Positions 1 to 11,119 of a stretch of DNA of 64,000 nucleotides are shown piece after piece (the first letter of the stretch is position 1; every line of letters begins with the position of its first letter). The position numbers and the translations under genes were made by a program. The notes below the pieces were generated by a model, which was not told the origin of the DNA, made no database searches, and was given only the letters and a program-made list of their open reading frames with translations. The stretch covers positions 10,001 to 74,000 of the forward strand of contig CACMQL010000001.1 in the NCBI GenBank assembly GCA_902615835.1, read 5' to 3'. This DNA is from an uncultured Verrucomicrobiota bacterium (GTDB lineage: Bacteria > Verrucomicrobiota > Verrucomicrobiia > Opitutales > Seribacteraceae).

Positions 1-86
1 TGCCGCTACCCGAGGCTTATCGCAGCTAGCCACGTCCTTCATCGCCTGATGTCGCCAAGGCATTCACCAATTGCCCTTAATTCATT
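1..86 (-). rRNA. 23S rRNA, 5' end (partial, runs off window)
   Basis: Reverse complement reads ...AAGGGCAATTGGTGAATGCCTTGGCGACATCAGGCGATGAAGGACGTGGCTAGCTGCGATAAGCCTCGGG, the conserved 23S 5' end; exact 5' boundary approximate. Confidence 0.93.
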
Positions 87-192
87 CGATTCATCTAAGA
101 ATCGCCGTATGGTATTTCCGGATGAGCGACGCTTGCGTCACCCATTGGACGTTAAACTATCAAAGAACAATAAATATTTACACTTCCTAATT

Positions 193-269
<77 letters not shown>

Positions 270-289
270 AATGAAAGTTCGCTGCCGAT

Positions 290-365
290 TGGTGGAGCCG
301 ATCGGGATCGAACCGACGACCTCCTGAATGCAAATCAGGCGCTCTTCCAGCTGAGCTACGGCCCC
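290..365 (-). tRNA. tRNA-Ala(TGC)
   Basis: Reverse complement GGGGCCGTAGCTCAGCTGGAAGAGCGCCTGATTTGCATTCAGGAGGTCGTCGGTTCGATCCCGATCGGCTCCACCA; TGC anticodon. Confidence 0.97.
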
Positions 366-526
366 GTTTCATGGTTGAGTCCAATCGTCTGTTCAATGAA
401 CTGATGGAAGTGAAGAACGATGGGATTGTTCTTCAAAAACTATTTTGTGTGATCTGTGATGGGTCAACAATCTCACTGCTAATCAAGCTGTGATCGACCT
501 GATTACATATATGCAATCTAGCTCCA

Positions 527-2072
<1,546 letters not shown>

Positions 2073-2279
2073 GAGTTGTGCGAAATAACGCACAGGCTCG
2101 AGTCAAACGACTCGATTTATAATTCAAAAAAATATGATCGGTGACCCATCTATATAGATCACACAAAATAACTTTCAAAGAACAACCCAGAAAATATGGA
2201 AAGCTATTTATTAAATATTGATGTAATACTCTCGTCAAGTTTTTTTGGAAATATTGCAAAAAAAAGGAATACCAGCTTA

Positions 2280-3596
2280 CTACTGCTCAAAAATTATCTC
2301 AACATTAGAATCCAAAGAAACAAGTCGAGGCTTCTTTGGAGTATCCAGTTTGAACTCCAACCAAATTTTTCCTTCATAATCATAATACCAAGGATAAGCA
2401 TATTTTGATGTCCATAACCATGAGTTAATGCTGGGAAAAAAAATCCAATTATCATAGGAGCCGTTTCCAAAAGGAAAAATCCATCCCTTATGGGGAAAAT
2501 AGGCCCAAAGATTTTCAGTCTGGAAAAAATAACCCAACCAAGACAAATATAGCCATTGATCATGCTCCGTAACCTCGGCATCTGCCCAAAGTGGATCGTG
2601 AGAATCTCCTCTAACGGAACGAATACCTCTGTCAGTGGAATATTCATCCGGGTAACCTACATGCCTGAATGCTATTCGTAGCGGTTCTCCCAATTCGCTT
2701 GAATTCTCAGTAGAAAAGCCACCTCCCCGATGCACACGGGCAGGTTTGCCGGATGTAAGATCTTCAAAATCGGGTCCCCTGTCATCACGATCAGTGTTTT
2801 TGGAACTCCTATACCAATTTTTATCGTACCAATTCCAGCACCACTCACTCAGATTGCCAATAACATCATAGAGACCATAAAAATTTTTGCGGTCTGGGGG
2901 TATCTGTCTTTCTCCTCCATAGCTAAATTCATTCTTTGTAATTAGCTGATTACCATCGAAATAACCCCTTGGCGATGCCCCATTATCGAAAGGATCTCCA
3001 GATAGCTTGTAATTTGCCATACTGCCATCCACTGAATTACCCCACGGGAATTTATATCCAGCCGCAACTCCACGGGCAGCTTTCTCCCATTCTGCTTCGG
3101 TAGGCAACCTGTAACCACTACGATTCCAATAGACATCAATGAGGCTGGAGGAATTTAGTTGCTGTCCTCTTATTATTTCGTTGGTAATTGGGTCAAAATA
3201 CAAAGGAAGTCTTCCCATAAATTCGGATCTTGCATTGCACCACTTTACGGCATCAAACCATGAAATCATATTCATGGGGAAATCGAATCGATCTACATTT
3301 GTATACCACCCGGGTCCTTTTCTTGGAAACCTCTGCTCTTCACTGAAGACATATCCGATATCTTCAGCATAGGATGTAACGCGATTCCATTCGTTGATTG
3401 AAACTTCAAAACGATCAATATAAAAACCCGAGACCCATTCCATATGGATTGGACTCTCATCTGGCTGACCATTCTCAGAACCCATTTGAAAGGAGCCTGC
3501 TTTGACGAATTTCACATCCTCGTACGAATGTAATCCGATGGAGTTCAGGACACTCACAACCATTAAGATGGGGATGCTATTCCGAAATGAGTGCAC
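2280..3596 (-). CDS. SUMF1/formylglycine-generating-enzyme-like domain protein with W-rich C-terminal tail
   Basis: VKAGSFQMGSENGQPDESPIH, FYIDRFEVS, GYRLPTEAEWEKAARG, GLYDVIGNLSEWCWNWYD, VHRGGGFS...LRIAFRH; tail WLYLSWLGYFF...WIFFPSINSWLWTSKYAYPWYYDYEGKIW. Confidence 0.85.
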   Translation of the reverse strand: MHSFRNSIPILMVVSVLNSIGLHSYEDVKFVKAGSFQMGSENGQPDESPIHMEWVSGFYIDRFEVSINEWNRVTSYAEDIGYVFSEEQRFPRKGPGWYTNVDRFDFPMNMISWFDAVKWCNARSEFMGRLPLYFDPITNEIIRGQQLNSSSLIDVYWNRSGYRLPTEAEWEKAARGVAAGYKFPWGNSVDGSMANYKLSGDPFDNGASPRGYFDGNQLITKNEFSYGGERQIPPDRKNFYGLYDVIGNLSEWCWNWYDKNWYRSSKNTDRDDRGPDFEDLTSGKPARVHRGGGFSTENSSELGEPLRIAFRHVGYPDEYSTDRGIRSVRGDSHDPLWADAEVTEHDQWLYLSWLGYFFQTENLWAYFPHKGWIFPFGNGSYDNWIFFPSINSWLWTSKYAYPWYYDYEGKIWLEFKLDTPKKPRLVSLDSNVEIIFEQ

Positions 3597-3638
3597 TCCT
3601 AACTACCCGTTGGAAATGCAAAAAAAGAGAGATGAAAA

Positions 3639-3884
3639 TTAGCGTTTTCTGGAAAACTTGCTCTGGAATTTTTCAACTCGACCGGCAGTATCAACAAACC
3701 GTTTTTCCCCAGTGTAAGCGGGGTGTGAATCCATAGTAACATCTCGAACTAGAACATAATGGTCAATCCCATGAATGTTTTGAGATTTTTTGGAAGACGC
3801 AGTGGACTTCGAAATAAATTTTTTCCCTGTTGAGACATCTACGAAACAAACTGGATTGAGAGTGGGATGAATGTTTTTTTTCAC
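3639..3884 (-). CDS. rpmE2: 50S ribosomal protein bL31, type B (zinc-independent)
   Basis: MKKNIHPTLNPVCFVDVSTGKKF...SHPAYTGEKRFVDTAGRVEKFQSKF; no CxxC ribbon. Confidence 0.92.
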   Translation of the reverse strand: MKKNIHPTLNPVCFVDVSTGKKFISKSTASSKKSQNIHGIDHYVLVRDVTMDSHPAYTGEKRFVDTAGRVEKFQSKFSRKR

Positions 3885-3889
3885 TGAAA

Positions 3890-4015
3890 TTAACCCTGTC
3901 TTGCTTTGAAACGTGGGTTGGATTTGTTGATCACATATAAGCGTCCGCGTCTTCGGACAACTTTACAGTCGGGATGACGGTTCTTGAGAGTTTTAATAGA
4001 AGAAACAACTTTCAT
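3890..4015 (-). CDS. rpmJ: 50S ribosomal protein bL36 (41 aa; absent from the supplied ORF track)
   Basis: Own translation of minus strand: [41 protein letters not shown]. Confidence 0.92.
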   Translation of the reverse strand: MKVVSSIKTLKNRHPDCKVVRRRGRLYVINKSNPRFKARQG

Positions 4016-4103
4016 GGAAAATTTAATGCCTATTCTTGGTAGATTAGTCAAACATTTTTGTTAAGATATTCTTGTTCCTCAATAGAAAAAATGCTGTTGC
4101 AAA

Positions 4104-4328
4104 ATGTCTTTTGAATGTCATCCTAAACAAATGTCCTCTGAAGATTCAACTCCTTCTAAAAGTAAAAATCCCGAAGACTACGATGTTTTCGACAAACAGG
4201 CGCTTGCGAAATACACCACAGACACTGGCAAAATTTTGCCAAGGAAATATACCAGCCTGACTCCCATGCAACAACGTAAGGTCTCTAAACTCATAAAGAA
4301 GGCAAGACATTTGCAACTTCTTCACTAG
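4104..4328 (+). CDS. rpsR: 30S ribosomal protein bS18
   Basis: DVFDKQALAKYTTDTGKILPRKYTSLTPMQQRKVSKLIKKARHLQLL matches the bS18 core (GKILPRR...IKRARHMALLP). Confidence 0.9.
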   Translation: MSFECHPKQMSSEDSTPSKSKNPEDYDVFDKQALAKYTTDTGKILPRKYTSLTPMQQRKVSKLIKKARHLQLLH

Positions 4329-4337
4329 TATTTTAAG

Positions 4338-5321
4338 TTGTTTTCTTCTTTTGCTAATTGCAAAAAGCAACTAATAGAAGGCAACTTAGCGGTGCTTCCT
4401 ACAGAGACTGTTTACGGTCTGGCTGCTAACGGATTGGACACCATTGCTGTCCAAAAGATTTTCAATCTCAAAGGAAGACCAGCGACCAATCCAGTTATTC
4501 TACATGTCTCAAACATTGGGGAAGCATCCAAATATGCTTATTTTGATGAAAAAGCAAAAAAACTAGCTGATCAATACTGGCCTGGGCCGCTTACTCTTCT
4601 GCTCAGGAAGAAAGATGTCGTCCCTGAAATTACGACGGCAGGTCTTTCGACTGTCGGAGTCCGCTCACCAAGTAATGATGTTTTTCAGGACATGCTTGCT
4701 TGTTTAAAATTCCCTCTTGCTGCTCCTAGTGCCAATCCCTCAAACCGAACGAGCCCGACATCCCCTCACCAGGTGCTGGAAATGTTTGGTAATTCATGTC
4801 CACCCATTTTTGATGATGGGCCTACAGACTTAGGGATTGAATCAACTATTTTAAACCTTACTTCGAAACTCCCAATCATTTTAAGATTCGGCCACATCTC
4901 CCAACTTGAAATAGAAAAATGTTTAGATCAACCAGTTTCAACTTTGATAGATTCCCATAACTTGAATTCAAAACTCCACAAGTCTCCTGGCATGTCAAAA
5001 GTTCACTATGCTCCCAAAACATTCTCAGTTTTGCATGAGACAATTGATGCATGTATGGAATACAAAAATTTTACACCCAACGATCTAATTATTTCTCATT
5101 CGTCTCGAGATATTAAAAGATTTCAGGATTTACCATGTAAAGCGATTGCATTTTCAACCAACGGAGGTCTTGAAGAAATTGCAAGATGTATGTACCGAAA
5201 ACTCCATGATGCCGACAAGGCAAAATTCAATCAGTTGCATCTATGCTTGAATGACTCGGACGATGATCTTGCATTAGCAATAAATGACCGAATTAGGAGA
5301 GCTTGTGCTCAAAAAACTTAA
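4338..5321 (+). CDS. tsaC: L-threonylcarbamoyladenylate synthase (Sua5/TsaC family)
   Basis: LAVLPTETVYGLAANGLD...IFNLKGRPATNPVILHV...YWPGPLTLLL...TVGVRSPSN...LAAPSANPSNRTSPT; C-terminal Sua5-like extension. Confidence 0.93.
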   Translation: MFSSFANCKKQLIEGNLAVLPTETVYGLAANGLDTIAVQKIFNLKGRPATNPVILHVSNIGEASKYAYFDEKAKKLADQYWPGPLTLLLRKKDVVPEITTAGLSTVGVRSPSNDVFQDMLACLKFPLAAPSANPSNRTSPTSPHQVLEMFGNSCPPIFDDGPTDLGIESTILNLTSKLPIILRFGHISQLEIEKCLDQPVSTLIDSHNLNSKLHKSPGMSKVHYAPKTFSVLHETIDACMEYKNFTPNDLIISHSSRDIKRFQDLPCKAIAFSTNGGLEEIARCMYRKLHDADKAKFNQLHLCLNDSDDDLALAINDRIRRACAQKT

Positions 5322-5384
5322 TTTAAAATTATAACTTAAAATTTCTTCTTGTTTAAATGCAGTAAGAATGAAAAATTAATCGCA

Positions 5385-7175
5385 ATGATCAAAACACTGT
5401 CAGCATTCTTTTCATCTCTAATTTTCCTTCAATCTCTAATCGCTCAGACAGATGCACAACTGCGGGATCCAGAATATCTTGTCGACCAATACAATCAATT
5501 GGTAGCCAAACATAACGCATTGATTGAAAAGACGCGGAATCTCCTAAAGATTCAAGCACAAGAATCAAAATCCGATAGCATCGCGGATCCGCAGGCCCAA
5601 GAAAAACTTAACGAAGCAATTGCCAAGGCAGCAGCGCTTGAAAATCAACTCAGTAAAATGCAGCAAGATCAGATGCGATCAAGTAACAGCAATAAGTATC
5701 TTGATGATACAAATGCGAGATTACGTAGACAGCTTCAGGAGATGAAAGCAGACGAACAGGCACTGGTCCAACAGAACAAGGAATTAAGTGCAGAAAACAG
5801 AAGATTATTGAATGAAAAGAAATCCCGTGAAAGCGACGATAAAGATAATTATTCCAAAATAAGAAACTTAGAACTGGGAAGAAGCACTATCCAAAGAAGA
5901 GCCGACAACTTGTTGGTCGATAACAAAACGCTTGAAGCGGAAAACAGAAAACTATCAATTGACAAAGATCGTTTAGAAGATGAACTTAATGACATAAATC
6001 AAAAGCTTGCCAACGCAAGGGTGGATAAAACCACAGCTCAGGAGAAAATTTCGGATTTGGAAGCGATCCTCAAAGGAAAGGATAATGAACTTTCTTCAGT
6101 CTCACTGGATGCCACAAAACTTCGCGAAGACCTAACAAATACCAGGGCTGAAGTTGCACGACTCTCTGGTCAGGAAAACTTACTTAATGACCGGATTAAT
6201 CTGCTCAACTCTGAGAAGGAAAACGCAATAAATCGGATGAGAGAAACCGAAATTGAAAACGATAGCATTTCCGCCGAAATTCAAAGCCTTAGGGACTTAA
6301 ATAACGAACTCAAGTTTATGGTCGCGAGAAAAGAAGAACAACTTGAATCACAAAGCCTTTCCGAACAAAGCCTTAAATCCGAGTTATCTAGATTAAATGC
6401 TGAGAATCAGAGCTTAAAGTCTGCTGAATCTGCACTCAAAGGTGAACTCTCGTCTTTACGATCTGAACTTACTTCATTGGGCATCGAAGAATCAAGAATT
6501 ACTGAACAACTGTTAGGTTTGAGAGATGCAAATGAAATGCTTCTAGCGAAATCTAATTCATTGGAAGCTGAAAATAAATCATTACAGGACGGAATTGATT
6601 TAATGAGAATTGAATTACAAAACATGGGAACCAATGAACAAGGAATGGTTTTGAAAGTAAGAGAAATAGATTCTGAAAACCAAAGGCTTCTGGCGGAGGC
6701 AAGCTCGCTTCGCGAAGAATCAGAATTCTTTAGGGATAAATCAAGAAAGCTTGAAATCCAGCTTAATCAATCAGTAGCAAGCGAGAGAGTCCTGAATGAA
6801 AACTTGGTGGCCTTGGAAAGTAGAAATCGAAAATTTGAAAATGATCTGCTGGTGCTGGAACAAAAAGGGACTCAGGAATACGAGGTGCTAGTCAGGGAAT
6901 CAGAAAATATGCAATCAAGACTGGTTGAACTTGCTTCCCGCGAGCAAGTCCTTCAGGGACAGCTGCAAAGTGCAGAGACTGAAAATCAGCGGCTGAAAAA
7001 TGAAATGAGAGCAACCCAACAAAGGGAGTTTGATTACAGTCGTCAAATTTCCAGCCTCAATCAAACCAACAATCAGTTATCTCGTCAGATAGAAGCAGCA
7101 CAGTTATTAAACAACCGGCTTCGTAACGACATCATAGGGGTCATTGATAACAGCGGCGACAATGGTAGCTTCTAG
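5385..7175 (+). CDS. secreted/periplasmic long coiled-coil protein
   Basis: Signal peptide MIKTLSAFFSSLIFLQSLIAQ then extensive E/K/L/N-rich heptads; ATG at 5385 preferred over track start 5349. Confidence 0.7.
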   Translation: MIKTLSAFFSSLIFLQSLIAQTDAQLRDPEYLVDQYNQLVAKHNALIEKTRNLLKIQAQESKSDSIADPQAQEKLNEAIAKAAALENQLSKMQQDQMRSSNSNKYLDDTNARLRRQLQEMKADEQALVQQNKELSAENRRLLNEKKSRESDDKDNYSKIRNLELGRSTIQRRADNLLVDNKTLEAENRKLSIDKDRLEDELNDINQKLANARVDKTTAQEKISDLEAILKGKDNELSSVSLDATKLREDLTNTRAEVARLSGQENLLNDRINLLNSEKENAINRMRETEIENDSISAEIQSLRDLNNELKFMVARKEEQLESQSLSEQSLKSELSRLNAENQSLKSAESALKGELSSLRSELTSLGIEESRITEQLLGLRDANEMLLAKSNSLEAENKSLQDGIDLMRIELQNMGTNEQGMVLKVREIDSENQRLLAEASSLREESEFFRDKSRKLEIQLNQSVASERVLNENLVALESRNRKFENDLLVLEQKGTQEYEVLVRESENMQSRLVELASREQVLQGQLQSAETENQRLKNEMRATQQREFDYSRQISSLNQTNNQLSRQIEAAQLLNNRLRNDIIGVIDNSGDNGSF

Positions 7176-7184
7176 CCTTTCTTA

Positions 7185-8144
7185 CTACTGAGATAAAAAC
7201 TCTCCCATAATCCTAAATTTATTATACCTTTTGAAGATAAGATCATTGGCTTTGCTCAACTTAGAAAGGGTGTTTTCCAAAGATCTGCTAATTGTGTTTG
7301 AAGTAGTTTTCCAGTCACGGTGGGCCCCTCCAATTGGTTCCTCTAAAATTTGATCAACTACACCGAGATTTAGCAATTGTTTGCCTTCGATTTTTAAAGC
7401 GTCGGCAGCCTGCGAAGCAAAAGATCGGTCTTTCCATAAAATGGCTGCACAACCCTCAGGCGAAATCACTGAATAATAGGCATTTTCCAAAATCATTACA
7501 TGGTCTGCAACTGCAACACCAAGTGCTCCTCCTGATCCACCCTCTCCTATAACTACGACTACAATTGGAATATTTAATGTTGCCATTTCTCTTAAATTAA
7601 CCGCAATCGCTTCAGCCACATGCCTTTCCTCAGCTTCGATTCCGGGAAAAGCTCCGGGAGTGTCCACAAAAGAGACAATTGGCATATTAAAACGATTGGC
7701 CATTCTCATGAGACGAAGGGCTTTTCGATAGCCCTCTGGGTTAGGACAACCGAAATTTCTCATTAAGTTTTCCTCAGTATTCCTCCCCTTTTGTTGCCCA
7801 ATAACCATTATGCGTTGCCCCTTAAAATTTGCTGGCCCACCCACAATGGCAGCATCCTCTTTGTAGAGGCGGTCTCCATGCAGTGGTTGAAAGTCAGTAA
7901 AAATTCTTTCGATATAGTCCAGAGAGAATGGACGATTTGGATGTCTCGAAAGCTGGACTTTCTGCCAGGATGTGAGGTCAGAATACACCTCCCTTTTAGT
8001 GACATCTATTTTTTTTTCGATAGCTTTTATTTCTTCTGAGAAATCCAAGTCCGAGTCTTGAGAAGATTGAAGAAGTTCATCAAGTTGCTTTTCAAGATCA
8101 AGCAATGGTTTTTCAAAGTCTAAGCTATGTTTTTTAATGGGCAT
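7185..8144 (-). CDS. accA: acetyl-CoA carboxylase carboxyltransferase subunit alpha
   Basis: LDFEKPLLDLEKQLDEL...SWQKVQLSRHPNRPFSLDYI...PIVSFVDTPGAFPGIEAEERHVAEAIAVNLREM...GEGGSGGALGVAVADHVMILENAYYSVISPEGCAAILWKD. Confidence 0.97.
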   Translation of the reverse strand: MPIKKHSLDFEKPLLDLEKQLDELLQSSQDSDLDFSEEIKAIEKKIDVTKREVYSDLTSWQKVQLSRHPNRPFSLDYIERIFTDFQPLHGDRLYKEDAAIVGGPANFKGQRIMVIGQQKGRNTEENLMRNFGCPNPEGYRKALRLMRMANRFNMPIVSFVDTPGAFPGIEAEERHVAEAIAVNLREMATLNIPIVVVVIGEGGSGGALGVAVADHVMILENAYYSVISPEGCAAILWKDRSFASQAADALKIEGKQLLNLGVVDQILEEPIGGAHRDWKTTSNTISRSLENTLSKLSKANDLIFKRYNKFRIMGEFLSQ

Positions 8145-8167
8145 AATTTAAGAATTTTAATTTATCC

Positions 8168-8515
8168 TCACTCATTTTCTTCTGCAAGTTCTTCCTTCCA
8201 ACCCAGTACTCTGGCCTTTGCAGAGGCCTCTTCAGCACCATCTTTATCTCCTTTTTTGACGAGAATTCTGGCAAGACTTACCGTGGATGTCAGGTCATCG
8301 GGGTTGAGTCCAAGAGCCTTATTACATGCCTCTTCCGCAGAATCAAAATCTCCATGGGAAAGATGCACTTCGGCCAAAGCTCTCCAAACATCAATGGAAG
8401 CAGCGTTTTTCTTAGACAGTGCTTCTAAAATATTCAAAGCTTCCTGAGTTTCGCCAAGAGTGAAGGCAAGGATTGCATCTTCAAGTTTGTCATCGATATT
8501 ACTCACAATTCCCAA
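8168..8515 (-). CDS. tetratricopeptide repeat protein
   Basis: ALNILEALSKKNAASIDVWRALAEVHLSHGDFDSAEEACNKALGLNPDDLTSTVSLARILVKKGDKDGAEEASAKA. Confidence 0.8.
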   Translation of the reverse strand: MGIVSNIDDKLEDAILAFTLGETQEALNILEALSKKNAASIDVWRALAEVHLSHGDFDSAEEACNKALGLNPDDLTSTVSLARILVKKGDKDGAEEASAKARVLGWKEELAEENE

Positions 8516-8618
8516 TCTTTGCTGATTTTTGACTAAAGCTCAATAGAAAGAAAATATCTCTATGTTCTTGTGAAGATTTAAGGATTACTTCATTTACTAT
8601 TCAACCCACTCTTTAGTC

Positions 8619-9335
8619 ATGTTATCCAATAATCCTGAATTCCAAGATCTCCTGCTCCTGCATGGAAGAGATCGAAGATTCGGAAAACTAGAAGAGGAAT
8701 TAAAAAGTTTACCTGATGATATAACTCGAATTGAAAACAAGATTTCAACTGAAAATAAATCCATTGAATTAGCTGTTTCCGAATGGAAGGAATTAGAGAG
8801 TAAAAATAATTCTCTGGAAAAAGAAATCCTCGAGATCAGCGAGAAAATTGCGAAAAGCCGAGTTCGCCAACTTGAAGTAAAGAAAAACGAAGAGTATCAG
8901 GCCCTTGAAAGTGAAATCTCAAACATGGTTGTCCTTCGATCAGAAAGGGAAGATAAACAGATCGAAATTTTAATCAAAATAGACGACGCAAAAGCAACCG
9001 CGGAAATTGCCCAAGATAAAATTGTAAAGAGGGTTAACGAGCTCGGGCAGCAAAAACAAAATTTAGAAGATAGAATAACTCATGCTAGAAGCGAGCTTGT
9101 GAGATTAAATTTGGAGATTGAATCGGCCAGAAAACAAGTGGAAAATGTGATGCTTAAAACCTACGATCGGGTTAAAAAAGTGGTTGCAAGAGCACCTTAT
9201 TTAGCCCCTCTGAAAGATCAAAAATGTTCCGGCTGCAATCTGCGGGTGTCCAATGATGTGATTTCAACGGCTTTAGTTGAGCAAAGACTTACACAGTGTG
9301 ATCAATGTGGAAGGATTGTATACATTGAAAGATAA
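8619..9335 (+). CDS. coiled-coil protein with C-terminal C4 zinc ribbon (zf-RING_7/CT398-like)
   Basis: Coiled coil then LKDQKCSGCNLRVSNDVISTALVEQRLTQCDQCGRIVYIER. Confidence 0.85.
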   Translation: MLSNNPEFQDLLLLHGRDRRFGKLEEELKSLPDDITRIENKISTENKSIELAVSEWKELESKNNSLEKEILEISEKIAKSRVRQLEVKKNEEYQALESEISNMVVLRSEREDKQIEILIKIDDAKATAEIAQDKIVKRVNELGQQKQNLEDRITHARSELVRLNLEIESARKQVENVMLKTYDRVKKVVARAPYLAPLKDQKCSGCNLRVSNDVISTALVEQRLTQCDQCGRIVYIER

Positions 9336-9358
9336 ATGAATAAAGTTTTACATAATTT

Positions 9359-9731
9359 CCGAGAAGTGGTCATTCGCTGTTTGGTGTTTACGCTAAACAG
9401 AGGAAAGTCCGGACATCACAGGACAGGATTCCTTGCGAAAGCGAGGGGGGCTTGCGTCAAAGTAAGTTCACGGCAAGTGCAACAGAAAACAAACCGCTCG
9501 CCAATGCGAGTAAGGGTGAAATGGTGGGGTAAGAGCCCACCGCCACAAGGGCAACCGAGTGGGCATTGTAAACCCAATCCGATGCAAGGTGAAATAGGGA
9601 ACCAGGTTGTCCGCCTAATGGTTTCGGGTACGCCGCATCTCCAATCTTTGGAGAATTCCTACAATTGGAATAGATAAATGAATGACGCTCCGATAATCTC
9701 GAAGTACTGAATCTGGCTTACATCTTCTCGG
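9359..9731 (+). ncRNA. rnpB: RNase P RNA (bacterial class A)
   Basis: ccgagaag...cttctcgg terminal helix; conserved gaggaaagtccggacatcacagg, acagaaaacaaaccgct, gtaagggtgaaatggtggggtaagagcccaccgc. Confidence 0.93.
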
Positions 9732-9784
9732 AATTTTACCTAAATAACCATTGACCCAAACTTTTTCACTCTTATTTAAGAATA

Positions 9785-10045
9785 ATGGCCAATTCCAAAT
9801 CTGCCCTAAAAAATATCCGTAAAAACAAATCTTGCCACCTTCGTAACCGAGCGGTTACAAGTCGATTGAAAACTTTGGAAAAGCACTTCCTTTTCACCAT
9901 TGAAAACAAGGACAAGAACAATGCGGCAAAAGCTGGTTCCTTGTTCATCTCAGCTTTGGAGAAGGCTAATAAAGCTAACATTGTTCACAAAAATAAAATT
10001 TCTCGTAAGAAATCCAGGTGTGCCCAACTTCTGAGCACACTTTAA
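9785..10045 (+). CDS. rpsT: 30S ribosomal protein bS20
   Basis: MANSKSALKNIRKNKSCHLRNRAVTSRLKT...AGSLFISALEKANKANIVHKNKISRKKSR. Confidence 0.92.
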   Translation: MANSKSALKNIRKNKSCHLRNRAVTSRLKTLEKHFLFTIENKDKNNAAKAGSLFISALEKANKANIVHKNKISRKKSRCAQLLSTL

Positions 10046-10066
10046 TTTCACTCCAGATTTCAAACG

Positions 10067-10465
10067 TTAAATGTGCCGGGAATCATCCTCGTCTTTGCTT
10101 TTGTAACCGCTGTCCTGTCGTTCATGGTTGACTTGGTTCTTTTTTAAATACGCTTCGTATACATCGTCGGCACTCATACCCATGACCTGTGCCAAAGATA
10201 TCAAGAAATGAAAGAGATCAACAATTTCTACTTTAGCGTTTTGCTTGTCAAATTCCTGATACTTAGCCCACCATTTCCAAGGTACTGAATCCGTGAGTTC
10301 AGCGAGCTCCTGTTGCATGGCTCTAATATAATTCAAAATCCACTTTGCACGATCTTCATCGTTCATATCATTGATAATTACCCCAATTCTGGTGTTTAAT
10401 TTTTCTTGAAGATTAAAAATTTCTTCCATCTTATCCATCTTTTCGGTATCTAAAATTGTTTCCAT
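10067..10465 (-). CDS. dimeric dUTPase/MazG-like all-alpha NTP pyrophosphatase
   Basis: IFNLQEKLNTRIG...WILNYIRAMQQELAELTDSVPWKWW...AKVEIVDLFHFLISLAQVMGMSADDVYEAYLKKNQVNHERQDSGY. Confidence 0.85.
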   Translation of the reverse strand: METILDTEKMDKMEEIFNLQEKLNTRIGVIINDMNDEDRAKWILNYIRAMQQELAELTDSVPWKWWAKYQEFDKQNAKVEIVDLFHFLISLAQVMGMSADDVYEAYLKKNQVNHERQDSGYKSKDEDDSRHI

Positions 10466-10599
10466 CGTTGCAAGAGGTTTCGAAATAAATAAAAGTAGTC
10501 CGTTAAATTACTTGGATATAATTCACTTTTGCCGAAGTGAGATTTATACAAACGGTTCAGTCATCCGAATATTCTGTCTGCTAACACAACCTAAAGATC

Positions 10600-11094
10600 A
10601 TGCCCACTACGAAAAAATCAAGCATCCGTTCACGATGGTACCGACCAAACGAAAAGCCTCTGGAATCGAGTAATCAAATTGAAAACGATCAACCGTTCGG
10701 AGAGATTCTAATCAGGCAAAATTCTAAATTCATAGATGATTTAAGTGCAATCAAACCATCTCCGGTTCAAAATAAAGTCGGGGGGAGAACTGGGAGTTCA
10801 GGCAAAGCTCCAAGTAAGAATAAAAATCGTGAAAGAAACCAGAAAAGAAAATCTCGACCCAGAAATGATGAATCTGAAAATCGGGACACGAACATTAAAA
10901 GACGACCCAGACCTAAATCCAATCATAAAAGAAACAGTCAGAATCGGGAGAGTGAAGGGCCAAAAAGCAAGGAAAGAAACAAGAAGAAAACTTATTCTAA
11001 AAATCAGTCTCAAAAGAAACAGGATGAGAAAACTTCTACCAAGTCTGATTCGTCAAAACTGAGCTATTTCATTGCAAAATTTTTTGGCAACTAG
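10600..11094 (+). CDS. low-complexity basic protein of unknown function
   Basis: Long open frame with K/R/N/S-rich tract (GKAPSKNKNRERNQKRKSRPRNDES...); two other frames also open in part. Confidence 0.55.
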   Translation: MPTTKKSSIRSRWYRPNEKPLESSNQIENDQPFGEILIRQNSKFIDDLSAIKPSPVQNKVGGRTGSSGKAPSKNKNRERNQKRKSRPRNDESENRDTNIKRRPRPKSNHKRNSQNRESEGPKSKERNKKKTYSKNQSQKKQDEKTSTKSDSSKLSYFIAKFFGN

Positions 11095-11119
11095 ATTCGA
11101 AAAAGATAGTTGTTGTTAA

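Noticed and set aside
9336-9677. 113-aa ORF after the zinc-ribbon gene
   Set aside because: It is the RNase P RNA gene.
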